Shown: positions 7,086-14,541 of the stretch, piece by piece
How the letters are laid out: each line of letters opens with the position of its first letter
Position numbering within the stretch: position 1 is the first letter of the stretch
From: DATLAN01 sp035527455
Lineage (GTDB): Bacteria > Planctomycetota > Planctomycetia > Pirellulales > Thermoguttaceae
Direction: 5' to 3'
Assembly: GCA_035527455.1 (NCBI GenBank)
Contig: DATLAN010000319.1
Coordinates: 1-16,291, forward strand
Length of the DNA: 16,291 nt
Made by a program: the position numbers and the translations under genes
The notes under the pieces: generated by a model
What the model saw: the letters and a program-made list of their open reading frames with translations, nothing else
Database searches by the model: none
Told to the model about the DNA's origin: nothing

Positions 7086-10019
7086 TCACGGCGGCCCGTA
7101 CCACAACGATCGCCAATACTTCCGATCGAGGGCATACGGGTCGATCTTCTCGCTCTCGCCCGGGATTTCGCCGAGGATGCCGTAACGCTTCATCTCGCGC
7201 AGATAGGGCCCCGGCGGGCGGAAATCGGGCATGTCGAAGCGCCCCAGTTCGGCCAGCCGCTCTTTCCCAGTGGTGCACATGGCAAGGATCCTCTCGTAGT
7301 CGGGATCGCTGGTGTCGGCGAAGATCGGCGGCGCCTGTGCGTCGCTGCCTTCCGCACGACAAACGTCGAACCCGCCGGCCTGCTTCGCCAGCGGTGCCAG
7401 CAGGATCAGGGATTTCTCGGGCCGGGACACGTTGAACAGGATGTGCCGGCTGTGCTTCAGCCGGGGGTCGTCCCAGTTGGGACGCCAGAAGGACAGGCCG
7501 ATCTCGTCGGAAAGACTCCGCGGCAGCACCGTATTGCCCCGGTGACAGGAGCCGCAACGGCGCTGGATCGCTTCGCCCGCCGCTTGGGTGGCCGGCCACT
7601 GCTGGTCGGTTTCGATCTGCCGGTTCTGGTGATATCCGCCGATCGACCCGTTGCCCAGCGCGGCGTACGTGCCGGGATAGGGGGCACCGGTTTCGATCCA
7701 GTAGCGGATCACGTCGGTCTCCTGCGGCGAGAGCTTTGCGCCGTAGTGCGAGCCGTCGATCTTCTTCATCAAGGGGCTGGCCGAGGTGCCGATCGACCGC
7801 GGCGGCAGATTGCTCTTCGGGTCGTTCCGCCCGTCGACGAACTGGCGGTGATAGGTCAGCGTGAAGTAGCTGTGCGAGAACATCGGCCCGTGGTCGCCGG
7901 CGAGGATGATGCCGCCGGCTCGCGGGCCGTCGTCGGGTGCCCGCGCGTCGGCCGGCCGGTCGTAGTCGTGACAGCGCACGCAGTGCCCGTCCAGGATCGG
8001 CTGCACGTCGCGGGGGAAGTCGAACACGTCGGGCACGTGCTCGATCGGTTCGATGCGGCTGGGCGCCCGCTGCAGCGCCTGCAAGTTGAAGCTGGGCAAC
8101 GGCGTGTTGGTTCGCTGTTCATGGCAGCCGACGCAGCTGGTGGTTTCGCCCGGCTGCACCGCCAGAAAGCTCTGCATCCGCTTGACCGACAGGTCGTTCT
8201 CGTCCATCGCCACGAAGAAGAAGCTCCGCATCGCCGGCAGTTCGATGTAGGCCGAACCGTCCTCTTCGACCGGCACCGTGCCCATGATGCGCTCCAGGGT
8301 GAACGTGCCACCGTAGCTCAGCGGGTCCATGCCGCCGGTGAAGTTGATCGGCTTGGGCAGGCTTTCGATCACCAGCAGCTTCTTGATCTGGCCGCGCTCG
8401 ACGCCGGTCATGTTCCGGCCCACGTAGGCGTCGGCCAGTATCAACCGTCCGGTCAACTGTTGCGGCGCGATCCGCGAGGGAATGACCCGTTCGCGCTTCC
8501 GTTGGACGATCGGGCGCGGTTCGTGAAGCTCCGCGTCGCCGTACTCCGGCGGCAGGGAATAGACCACGACGGTCTGGCCCGCCGGGTCCATCAGGACCAT
8601 CTCCTTCCGGCGGGCGACCAGGAACGCGTCTTCGCTCAGCGCGTACGGGTCGCGGTAGCTGCCGTCGCTGATGTTGCGCAGCGACGCCTGGTCGTCCGGG
8701 CCGCGCCGCTGGGCGAGGATGGCCACGTGGCCCTGGTGTTCCTTTTGTCCGTGGCCGGGCGAGTTGATCGCGATCACGTCTCTCGTGCCGGGAATGGGCT
8801 TGGCGTCGATGAACACGCTGCCCGGCTGCAGGTTGCCGAAGTAGATCATCTGCCCGGTGCCGTCGGGATTGGTCGACCAGAGGTGATGGTAGTGGACCTG
8901 GCTGCGGTCGACGTATTCCCACCGCTGGTAGGTGATTCGCCCGTCGGGCAGCACCCACGGCGTGTTGTCCTGTTCGCAGTTGGCGGAGATCTGGCGGACA
9001 TTCTCACCGTCCGGTCCGCAGCGATACAGCACGGCCACCTGGGTCACCCAGCACTGGACCCACCGCTTGCAGCGGCTGGAAACGAACACGATGTCGCCGT
9101 CGGGCAGATAGCACGGCTCGATGTCGTCGCAATCGCCGTCGGTCAACTGGCGGACGTCCGAGCCGTCGACGCCCATCTCGTACAGGTGGAAGTGTTCGGT
9201 GCCGGCTTTGCGCCAGGAGAAGAGGATCTTCCGGGCGTCGTAGTGGACGACCGGATCGCGAACGGAACCTTCCGGGTCGTCGATCAGCGAGGTGACTTCG
9301 CCCGTCTTCACGTCCAGCTTGCACAACCGCCCGCCGGCCCGGTAGCACTTCAACTCCGTGTCGAAGGCGTAATAGGAGAAGTTGGCGTACCAGTGGCCGT
9401 CGGTGCCGGGTTGTCGAACGGCGAAGACGATTTCGTCGATGCCCAGCTTCTCGAACTGCCCGGCCAGGAGTTGGCGTCTTTCGATTTCGGTTGCCCGGCC
9501 GAGTGCTTCGGCTTGTTGTCTGGCCTCCTTCATGGCTTTGGCGGTTTCGCCGTTTGGGAATTCGACCTCCCAGATGGAGGACAGGCCGTGTTGTCCTTGC
9601 TCGAGGCAGAGGATGCGGACGTAGCGGCCCTGGCCGTCCATATCGGCCAGCAGTTCTTTGCCGCCCTTGCCGTCGGCCTTTCGTCCGATGGTGCTCCACT
9701 GCCTGGCGTCGTCGGAGACCTGGATTTCGTACTCGACGGCGTAGGCTGCCTCCCAATGGACCAGAACGTCGCGGATCGGCACGCTTCGACCGAAATCGAT
9801 CTGCAGCCACTGGGCCTGCCCGGAAGACTGCTTGCTGGCCCAGCGCGTCTCGCCGAGGCCGTCGCAGGCGAACTGCGGCTGGTAGGGGGCGCTGTGGATC
9901 GAGGATGCGGTGACGGCCGACTGTCCGGCTGCACGCGGAGCAGCCTGAACAATGGCGGCGGCCAGCAAGGCGGCGAACAAGAGGCAACGGGCTGGTCCCT
10001 TCATTATCATTTTCCTCAT
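7086..10019 (-). CDS. Secreted discoidin/TolB-propeller/tri-haem cytochrome, HZS-alpha-like
   Basis: A 977-residue exported c-type cytochrome. It has a signal peptide (about 1-33, hydrophobic LLFAALLAAAIV), an F5/8 type C (discoidin) domain (about 34-158, ending SSIWEVEFPNG), a short helix, then a TolB/WD40-like propeller (about 190-500; LYEMGVDGSDVRQLT, LPDGDIVFVSSR). A cytochrome region carries three CXXCH haem sites: Cys629-His633, Cys680-His684 and Cys822-His826. The propeller followed by haem domains resembles the hydrazine synthase alpha family, whose relatives are, from memory, widespread in planctomycetes that do not perform anammox; hydrazine synthesis is therefore not claimed. It probably binds a polymer or surface through the discoidin domain and transfers electrons in the periplasm. 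MRKMIMKG has starts at 10019, 10010 and 10004; the first follows GGCGGAAAG, while AGGAAA suits the third. A different open frame spans the opposite strand but lacks domain features. Confidence 0.88.
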   Translation of the reverse strand: MRKMIMKGPARCLLFAALLAAAIVQAAPRAAGQSAVTASSIHSAPYQPQFACDGLGETRWASKQSSGQAQWLQIDFGRSVPIRDVLVHWEAAYAVEYEIQVSDDARQWSTIGRKADGKGGKELLADMDGQGRYVRILCLEQGQHGLSSIWEVEFPNGETAKAMKEARQQAEALGRATEIERRQLLAGQFEKLGIDEIVFAVRQPGTDGHWYANFSYYAFDTELKCYRAGGRLCKLDVKTGEVTSLIDDPEGSVRDPVVHYDARKILFSWRKAGTEHFHLYEMGVDGSDVRQLTDGDCDDIEPCYLPDGDIVFVSSRCKRWVQCWVTQVAVLYRCGPDGENVRQISANCEQDNTPWVLPDGRITYQRWEYVDRSQVHYHHLWSTNPDGTGQMIYFGNLQPGSVFIDAKPIPGTRDVIAINSPGHGQKEHQGHVAILAQRRGPDDQASLRNISDGSYRDPYALSEDAFLVARRKEMVLMDPAGQTVVVYSLPPEYGDAELHEPRPIVQRKRERVIPSRIAPQQLTGRLILADAYVGRNMTGVERGQIKKLLVIESLPKPINFTGGMDPLSYGGTFTLERIMGTVPVEEDGSAYIELPAMRSFFFVAMDENDLSVKRMQSFLAVQPGETTSCVGCHEQRTNTPLPSFNLQALQRAPSRIEPIEHVPDVFDFPRDVQPILDGHCVRCHDYDRPADARAPDDGPRAGGIILAGDHGPMFSHSYFTLTYHRQFVDGRNDPKSNLPPRSIGTSASPLMKKIDGSHYGAKLSPQETDVIRYWIETGAPYPGTYAALGNGSIGGYHQNRQIETDQQWPATQAAGEAIQRRCGSCHRGNTVLPRSLSDEIGLSFWRPNWDDPRLKHSRHILFNVSRPEKSLILLAPLAKQAGGFDVCRAEGSDAQAPPIFADTSDPDYERILAMCTTGKERLAELGRFDMPDFRPPGPYLREMKRYGILGEIPGESEKIDPYALDRKYWRSLWYGPP

Positions 10020-10043
10020 GATTGCGACGACTTTCCGCCTCCG

Positions 10044-10072
10044 ATTGTACTCGACAGGGGGCCGCGTTTGAA
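10044..10072 (-). promoter_or_regulatory. Candidate promoter of the cytochrome gene
   Basis: On the minus strand TTCAAA (10067-10072) and TACAAT (10044-10049) are 17 bp apart, matching sigma70 consensus at 4/6 and 5/6. Transcription would start near 10037, giving a leader of about 18 nt to the ATG at 10019. A small hairpin (10083-10088 with 10095-10100, 6-bp stem) lies between this promoter and the one on the other strand and could be an operator. Confidence 0.45.
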
Positions 10073-10110
10073 GACCTGTTTGATCGCCCTTTTCGGCGAT
10101 GCGCGGATGA

Positions 10111-10139
10111 TTGACACGGCATACGAGGGGGGCTATGGT
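10111..10139 (+). promoter_or_regulatory. Candidate promoter of the sialidase-like gene
   Basis: A perfect TTGACA (10111-10116) lies 17 bp before TATGGT (10134-10139, 4/6 match). Transcription would start near 10146. The two divergent -35 boxes are separated by 38 bp, close enough for one regulator to affect both genes. Confidence 0.5.
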
Positions 10140-10205
10140 GGGAGGCGTGCCCGTTGAATGAGGGTTTTTCCAATGCGGACTATTTCACAGAGGAAGCGAG
10201 CAACG

Positions 10206-11948
10206 ATGCCACGCGCCGCGATTCTCGCCATCGCAACGGCCACTTTCCTTCTAGCCACCGGTGCACTGGCGGCCGATTGGCGCAACATCGCCCGCGGCAG
10301 CCGGATTCCCGACGAAGGATACTGCGACCAGCCGTACGTGGTCGTCACCAACGCCGGCGATTGGCTCTGCACGCTGACGACCGGCCGTGGACACGAAGGA
10401 CAGGGCGGACAGCACGTCGTCTCCACGATCAGCTCGGACCATGGCAAGACGTGGTCGGAGCTGGTGGACATCGAACCGGCCGACGGGCCGGCCGCCTCGT
10501 GGGTCGTGCCGCTGGTCGCGCCCGGCGGACGCGTCTACGTCTTCTACACCTACAACGGCGACCGAATCCACCTCGGCCGCGACGACACGCACGGCTGGTA
10601 CGCCATGAAATACTCCGACGACGGCGGGCGGACCTGGTCGCCGGATCGCTACCGCCTGCCGTTGCGGGTCACCGCGTGTGACCAGCTCGTCCAAGATGGC
10701 CGGGTCGTGCAGATGTTCTGGGGCATCGACAAGCCCAAAACGGCCGACGGCCGTGTTTACTTCGCCTTCACGAAGCTGGGACGCTACTTCCTGGCCGACG
10801 GCGAGGGATGGCTCTTCTGCTCCCAAAACATCCTCACCGAGCCGGCGATCGACAAGATCCATTGGGAACTGCGGCCGGCCGGCGAGCACGGAATCCGCAA
10901 GGCGGACTTCGGCTCGGTGCAGGAAGAACACAACATGGTCCCGCTGGGCGGCGAGCGGCTGTTTTGCGTCTACCGCACCACCATGGGCTATCCGTGCCAG
11001 ACGTACAGCGACGACGGCGGGTGGACGTGGAGCACGCCCGAGCCGATGACCTACTCGCCCGGCGGACGGATCGTCAAACAGCCCCGCGCGTGTGCCAAGC
11101 TCTGGCGGTGCGCCAACGGGAAGTTCCTCTTCTGGTACCATCTGCACGGCGGCCGGTCGTTCAACGATCGCAATCCGGCCTGGATCATCGGCGGCGTGCT
11201 CAAGAAGGGTAGGATTCATTGGTCGCAGGCCGAGGTCCTGCTATACGACGAGAATCCGACAACCCGCATGAGCTATCCCGACTTGATCGAACAGGACGAC
11301 CGGTATTGGGTCACGGAGACGCAAAAGACGGTGGCCAGGATTCACGAGATCGATCGGACGTTGCTCGAAGGACTGTGGTCGCAACTCGACGAGAATGTCC
11401 CAACCGCTGCGGTGACCGAGGGCCGAATCGCCGATTTCGGCGAAACGGAATTGACGCAAGAAGGGCTCGCGGTAAACCGGCCGCTTACCGTGGCCGACCA
11501 GCGAGGCTTTACCGTAGAAACGTGGCTTACGGTCGATCGCTTCACGCCCGGGCAGGTGTTGCTCGATACGCGCAACGAGGAAGGCCAAGGCTGGGCCTTG
11601 TCGATGGGCGAGAACCGAACTATGCGGCTGACTATCGGTGACGGCCGTAACGGCGGATCGTGGGACCTGGATCCCGGGTCGCTCGAAGCAGGCCGGCGGC
11701 ACCATGTGGCTTTCGTGGCGGACGGAGGGCCGAACGTCATCACGGCGGTCGTCGACGGCGTGCTGTGCGACGGGGGCACGACGCGCCAATTCGGCTGGGG
11801 ACGCTTCGATTCGAACACCTGTAACCTTTCCGGTACCGGCATCATCAAAACCGACTTGACCGGCGTGAAAATGCATCGGCTGCGGATCTACGACCGCTAT
11901 TTGCGCACCGCAGAAATCGTGACTCTTGCAGGTCAGGGCTTGCCCTGA
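10206..11948 (+). CDS. Secreted sialidase-like Asp-box protein with C-terminal LamG domain
   Basis: A 580-residue exported protein. The signal peptide MPRAAILAIATATFLLATGALA ends at residue 22. The mature N-terminal part is a sialidase-type six-bladed propeller: RIPDEGYCDQPYVV near its start and three Asp-boxes (S-x-D-x-G-x-T-W) at about 76-83 (SSDHGKTW), 137-144 (SDDGGRTW) and 268-275 (SDDGGWTW). Residues about 425-576 form a LamG/concanavalin-type jelly roll (FTVETWLTVDRF, HHVAFVADG, MHRLRIYDRYLR). Such proteins act on or bind surface glycans, but sialidase activity is not established; the catalytic Tyr/Glu and Arg triad were not traced. ATG 10206 is preferred because it gives a clean signal peptide and follows AGAGGAAG; ATGs at 10158 and 10173 add a polar extension. 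The last residues (AGQGLP) and the stop come from a palindromic repeat. Confidence 0.83.
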   Translation: MPRAAILAIATATFLLATGALAADWRNIARGSRIPDEGYCDQPYVVVTNAGDWLCTLTTGRGHEGQGGQHVVSTISSDHGKTWSELVDIEPADGPAASWVVPLVAPGGRVYVFYTYNGDRIHLGRDDTHGWYAMKYSDDGGRTWSPDRYRLPLRVTACDQLVQDGRVVQMFWGIDKPKTADGRVYFAFTKLGRYFLADGEGWLFCSQNILTEPAIDKIHWELRPAGEHGIRKADFGSVQEEHNMVPLGGERLFCVYRTTMGYPCQTYSDDGGWTWSTPEPMTYSPGGRIVKQPRACAKLWRCANGKFLFWYHLHGGRSFNDRNPAWIIGGVLKKGRIHWSQAEVLLYDENPTTRMSYPDLIEQDDRYWVTETQKTVARIHEIDRTLLEGLWSQLDENVPTAAVTEGRIADFGETELTQEGLAVNRPLTVADQRGFTVETWLTVDRFTPGQVLLDTRNEEGQGWALSMGENRTMRLTIGDGRNGGSWDLDPGSLEAGRRHHVAFVADGGPNVITAVVDGVLCDGGTTRQFGWGRFDSNTCNLSGTGIIKTDLTGVKMHRLRIYDRYLRTAEIVTLAGQGLP

Positions 11949-12000
11949 CAGAATCCAGAATCCAGTCTTGTAGGTCAGGGCTTGCCCTGACAAAATCCAG
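11924..12000. repeat. Two tandem copies of a palindromic repeat overlapping a gene's stop codon
   Basis: Copies at 11924-11958 and 11966-12000 (42-bp period, 35 aligned bases, two mismatches) each contain the perfect palindrome GTCAGGGCTTGCCCTGAC (11932-11949 and 11974-11991) followed by ACANAATCCAG. The TGA of the sialidase-like gene (11946-11948) lies inside the first palindrome. The paired hairpins could also end transcription, although each loop is only two bases and no U-tract follows. Confidence 0.85.
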
Positions 12001-12031
12001 ACAACGTGACGCGGCCACCGACTTTCCGGCT

Positions 12032-13561
12032 ATGAACCTGGCTGTCCTCCACTATCACCTGAATCGCGGCGGCGTCACCCGGGTGATCGAGAACCATCTT
12101 GCCTCGCTCGACGCCGTGCTCGATCAGCCGTGGCGTGCGGCCTTGTTGTTCGGGGGACGGCGCGAAGATTTTCGCGAAGAGCTGCCCGAGCAACTCGGTT
12201 CGATCCGACTCTCGCTCGAAGAGGTGCCTTTGCTGGATTACGACGATCAGCAAACCTCGAGCACGCCGACCGAACCGGATGCGTTGTTCGCGCAGTTGAC
12301 CGCCACGTTGGACCGGCTGGAGTTCGTGCCCCGGCAGACCGTGCTCCACTTCCACAACCACGCCTTGGGCAAGAATCGCTGCTTGCCCGCGGTGGTTCCG
12401 CGGTTGGCCGAAGCGGGATACGCGGTGCTCCTGCAAATCCACGATTTCGCCGAGGACTTTCGGCCGGACAACTACCGGCGGATCGACCCCACGGCGGCCG
12501 GCCTGTATCCGCAGGCGCCGAACGTTCATTACGCGGTGCTCAACGGCCGCGACGAGGAGATCCTGCTCGCCGCCGGTGTGGCTCGGCGACAGTTGCATCG
12601 GCTGCCGAATCCGGTGCCCGCGATGGCCGAACTGCCGGCGAGGGCGGACGCCCGGCGGCGGTTGGCCGAGCGGTTCGCGGTGGCGGAAGACCGGCGTTTC
12701 GTGCTCTATCCGGTGCGCTGCATCCGGCGGAAGAACGTCGGCGAGGTATTGCTCTACAGTGCGTTGGCCCCGCCGGACACGGTGCTGGGGCTGACGTTGC
12801 CGCCGCTGAATCCGGTCGAAGTGCCGATCTACGAAGGCTGGAAACGGCTGGCCGCCGAACTGGATCTGCCGTGCGCATTCGAGGTCGGCGCGCCGGGCGG
12901 ACTGACGTTTGCCGAGAACCTGGCCGCCGCCGATTCCATTCTCACCACCAGCCTGGCGGAAGGTTTCGGCATGGTGTTTCTCGAGTCGTGGCTGACCGGG
13001 CACCCCTTGCTGGGACGCGACTTGCCCGAGATCACCCGCGACTTCACCGAGTTGGGAATCCGACTCGACCGGCTTCGTCCGCGGCTTGGCGTCCCGGTTC
13101 CGTGGGTCGGAATCGATGTCTTTCGCCGCACGATCGCCGATGCCTATCGCCGCACGCTTCGGGCCTACGGACGCGACGAGCCGGGCGACCTGGCCGAACG
13201 AATCGCCGCCAGGACGGCCGACGGGCTGGTCGATTTCGGCGACCTGGACGAATCGCTCCAAGAGAAGGTGTTGCGGATCGTCTGCGGCGGCGAAGCACCG
13301 CGGCGCCGATTGCTGGAACACAATCCGTGGGTGGAGGCGTCGCTGGCGATTCGAGGCGACGAAGAGGCGGAGACGATTCGACACAACGCCGAGACGATCA
13401 CCCGCCATTTCTCCCACGTTCCCAGCGGGCGGCGGTTGCTGGAACTCTACCGCCGGGTGTCCGCCAGCCCACGCCGCGATCGGCCGCAGCCGTTACAACA
13501 CCGCGAGCGGATCCTCGACCGATTCCTCGACTTCGACCGATTCCGCCCGATCCGCAGTTGA
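12032..13561 (+). CDS. GT-B fold glycosyltransferase (GT4-like)
   Basis: A 509-residue cytoplasmic protein without signal peptide or membrane segment. The N-terminal Rossmann half opens with LAVLHYHLNRGGVTRVIENHL (glycine-rich acceptor-side loop) and contains TVLHFHNH (103-110) and LLQIHDFAEDFRP. The C-terminal half begins near 222 with VLYPVRCIRRKN (Arg229/Lys234 placed like the phosphate-binding pair of GT4 enzymes), and has the donor-site motif SLAEGFGMVFLES with the E-x7-E pair Glu310/Glu318. The final about 130 residues are charged and helical. It probably transfers a sugar from an activated donor; donor and acceptor cannot be named. There is no Shine-Dalgarno before ATG 12032. The repeat pair separates it from the sialidase-like gene by 83 bp, so co-transcription is possible but unproven. 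Confidence 0.77.
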   Translation: MNLAVLHYHLNRGGVTRVIENHLASLDAVLDQPWRAALLFGGRREDFREELPEQLGSIRLSLEEVPLLDYDDQQTSSTPTEPDALFAQLTATLDRLEFVPRQTVLHFHNHALGKNRCLPAVVPRLAEAGYAVLLQIHDFAEDFRPDNYRRIDPTAAGLYPQAPNVHYAVLNGRDEEILLAAGVARRQLHRLPNPVPAMAELPARADARRRLAERFAVAEDRRFVLYPVRCIRRKNVGEVLLYSALAPPDTVLGLTLPPLNPVEVPIYEGWKRLAAELDLPCAFEVGAPGGLTFAENLAAADSILTTSLAEGFGMVFLESWLTGHPLLGRDLPEITRDFTELGIRLDRLRPRLGVPVPWVGIDVFRRTIADAYRRTLRAYGRDEPGDLAERIAARTADGLVDFGDLDESLQEKVLRIVCGGEAPRRRLLEHNPWVEASLAIRGDEEAETIRHNAETITRHFSHVPSGRRLLELYRRVSASPRRDRPQPLQHRERILDRFLDFDRFRPIRS

Positions 13562-13710
13562 GGATGTATTGGTTCAGTCGGAAATGGAAGGCTGCACCCT
13601 GGGAGCAATGATCGATCACGCATTTGTGTCGTTTATTGCTGACTTCCTTGCGAATTCTGCTACGCCTTTCTGCAACGTTGGGGTTGACTGGAGTTATGGG
13701 GCGCGGGCGC

Positions 13711-13739
13711 TTGCACTCCGCGGCTGGCAAGTGTAGCAT
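13711..13739 (+). promoter_or_regulatory. Weak candidate promoter for the metallopeptidase pair
   Basis: TTGCAC (13711-13716) and TAGCAT (13734-13739) are 17 bp apart, with 3/6 and 4/6 consensus matches, 53 bp before the ATG at 13792. The rest of the 230-bp gap after the glycosyltransferase gene shows no other clear feature. Confidence 0.25.
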
Positions 13740-13791
13740 TTGCGGAAGCACAACGATGTCAAGAACCGTTTGGTGCCAGGAGATTGCCCCC

Positions 13792-14541
13792 ATGAAGTTG
13801 AAGATTCTCGCCGTCACGATTCTCGTACTTGCGTTCGTTGCGGAGGCGATCGCGGAAGACAAGAAGCTGAAAACGCATTTCGGGCCGCTGTTCGAGAAGT
13901 TCGGCCGGGACAGCACGACGAAGGTCGAGGTGGTTTCCGGTCCCGAGGACGTCAAGATGAGAAACGGCGGCGTGTCGGGCAAGCGGTGGATCGCGACGTC
14001 GGGGAAGTATCGGTTCAAGTTGACCATCGAGGAATCGACGGGATTCGAACTCACCCAACTGGTCGAGATTCTCCAGAAGCTCCCCGGCCCCTACATGAGG
14101 GCCTGCGTGGCCGTTTCCGACGACGGGGAAGACGGCATTGCGGTCTACGCCGACTTGGGCGGCGCCGGTGCTCATGGCGGAAAGGGATACATCAATATGG
14201 TTCCCAGAGCCAACGCCCTGACCATCGCCCACGAGGCGGGCCACACGCTGGAGCAGGTGGCCCGGGAAGCGGATTCCAAGGTACTGGACGACTGGGAGGA
14301 AGCTATCAAGGCGGACAAGATATCGGTTTCCGACTATGGTGATCGCGTACGGCATGAAGATCTCGGGGAATTCGCCCAGGTGTACGCCGTTTGCCTCAGT
14401 GCGGGCCCCGAACATCTCGCCGCGCTGGAGAAACTCTCGCCCGCGCGGTTCGCGCTCTGGGAGAAGATCCTGAAGGAGCCGGACGGCGATTCGGCCGAAC
14501 GTGGCATGAACTCTTCAACCCGGATGAAAGGCATACGATGA
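13792..14541 (+). CDS. Secreted zinc metallopeptidase, lethal-factor-like (single domain)
   Basis: A 249-residue exported protein. The signal peptide is about 1-21 (MKLKILAVTILVLAFVAEAIA). The catalytic part has IAHEAGHTLEQ with HExxH at His147-Glu148-His151, then SDYGDRVRHEDLGEF, in which Tyr182 is followed 7 residues later by Glu189 and then Glu193. In anthrax lethal factor, as I recall it, the site is His686/His690, Tyr728, Glu735 and Glu739, with the same Tyr-to-Glu-to-Glu spacing. Zn ligands are therefore predicted to be His147, His151 and Glu189, with Glu148 catalytic. AGGAG (13778-13782) precedes ATG 13792 at 9 nt; the open frame extends to 13624, but that stretch would bury the signal peptide. 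The stop overlaps the next gene by 4 bases. It has no other toxin domains, so it is probably a housekeeping or matrix peptidase rather than a toxin. Confidence 0.75.
   Translation: MKLKILAVTILVLAFVAEAIAEDKKLKTHFGPLFEKFGRDSTTKVEVVSGPEDVKMRNGGVSGKRWIATSGKYRFKLTIEESTGFELTQLVEILQKLPGPYMRACVAVSDDGEDGIAVYADLGGAGAHGGKGYINMVPRANALTIAHEAGHTLEQVAREADSKVLDDWEEAIKADKISVSDYGDRVRHEDLGEFAQVYAVCLSAGPEHLAALEKLSPARFALWEKILKEPDGDSAERGMNSSTRMKGIR

Noticed and set aside
7086..10019. Naming the cytochrome 'hydrazine synthase'
   Set aside because: The domain similarity is to a broad family; there is no beta/gamma subunit or other anammox gene in view, and the discoidin fusion and three haem motifs point to another role.
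6990..10157. A 1055-codon open frame on the + strand across the cytochrome gene
   Set aside because: The minus-strand product has a signal peptide, discoidin and propeller motifs and three CXXCH sites; the + strand product has no recognisable domain. Long antisense frames are expected in GC-rich coding DNA.
13624..13791. N-terminal extension of the single-domain peptidase to the ATG at 13624
   Set aside because: It would bury an excellent signal peptide that starts at 13792 directly after AGGAG.
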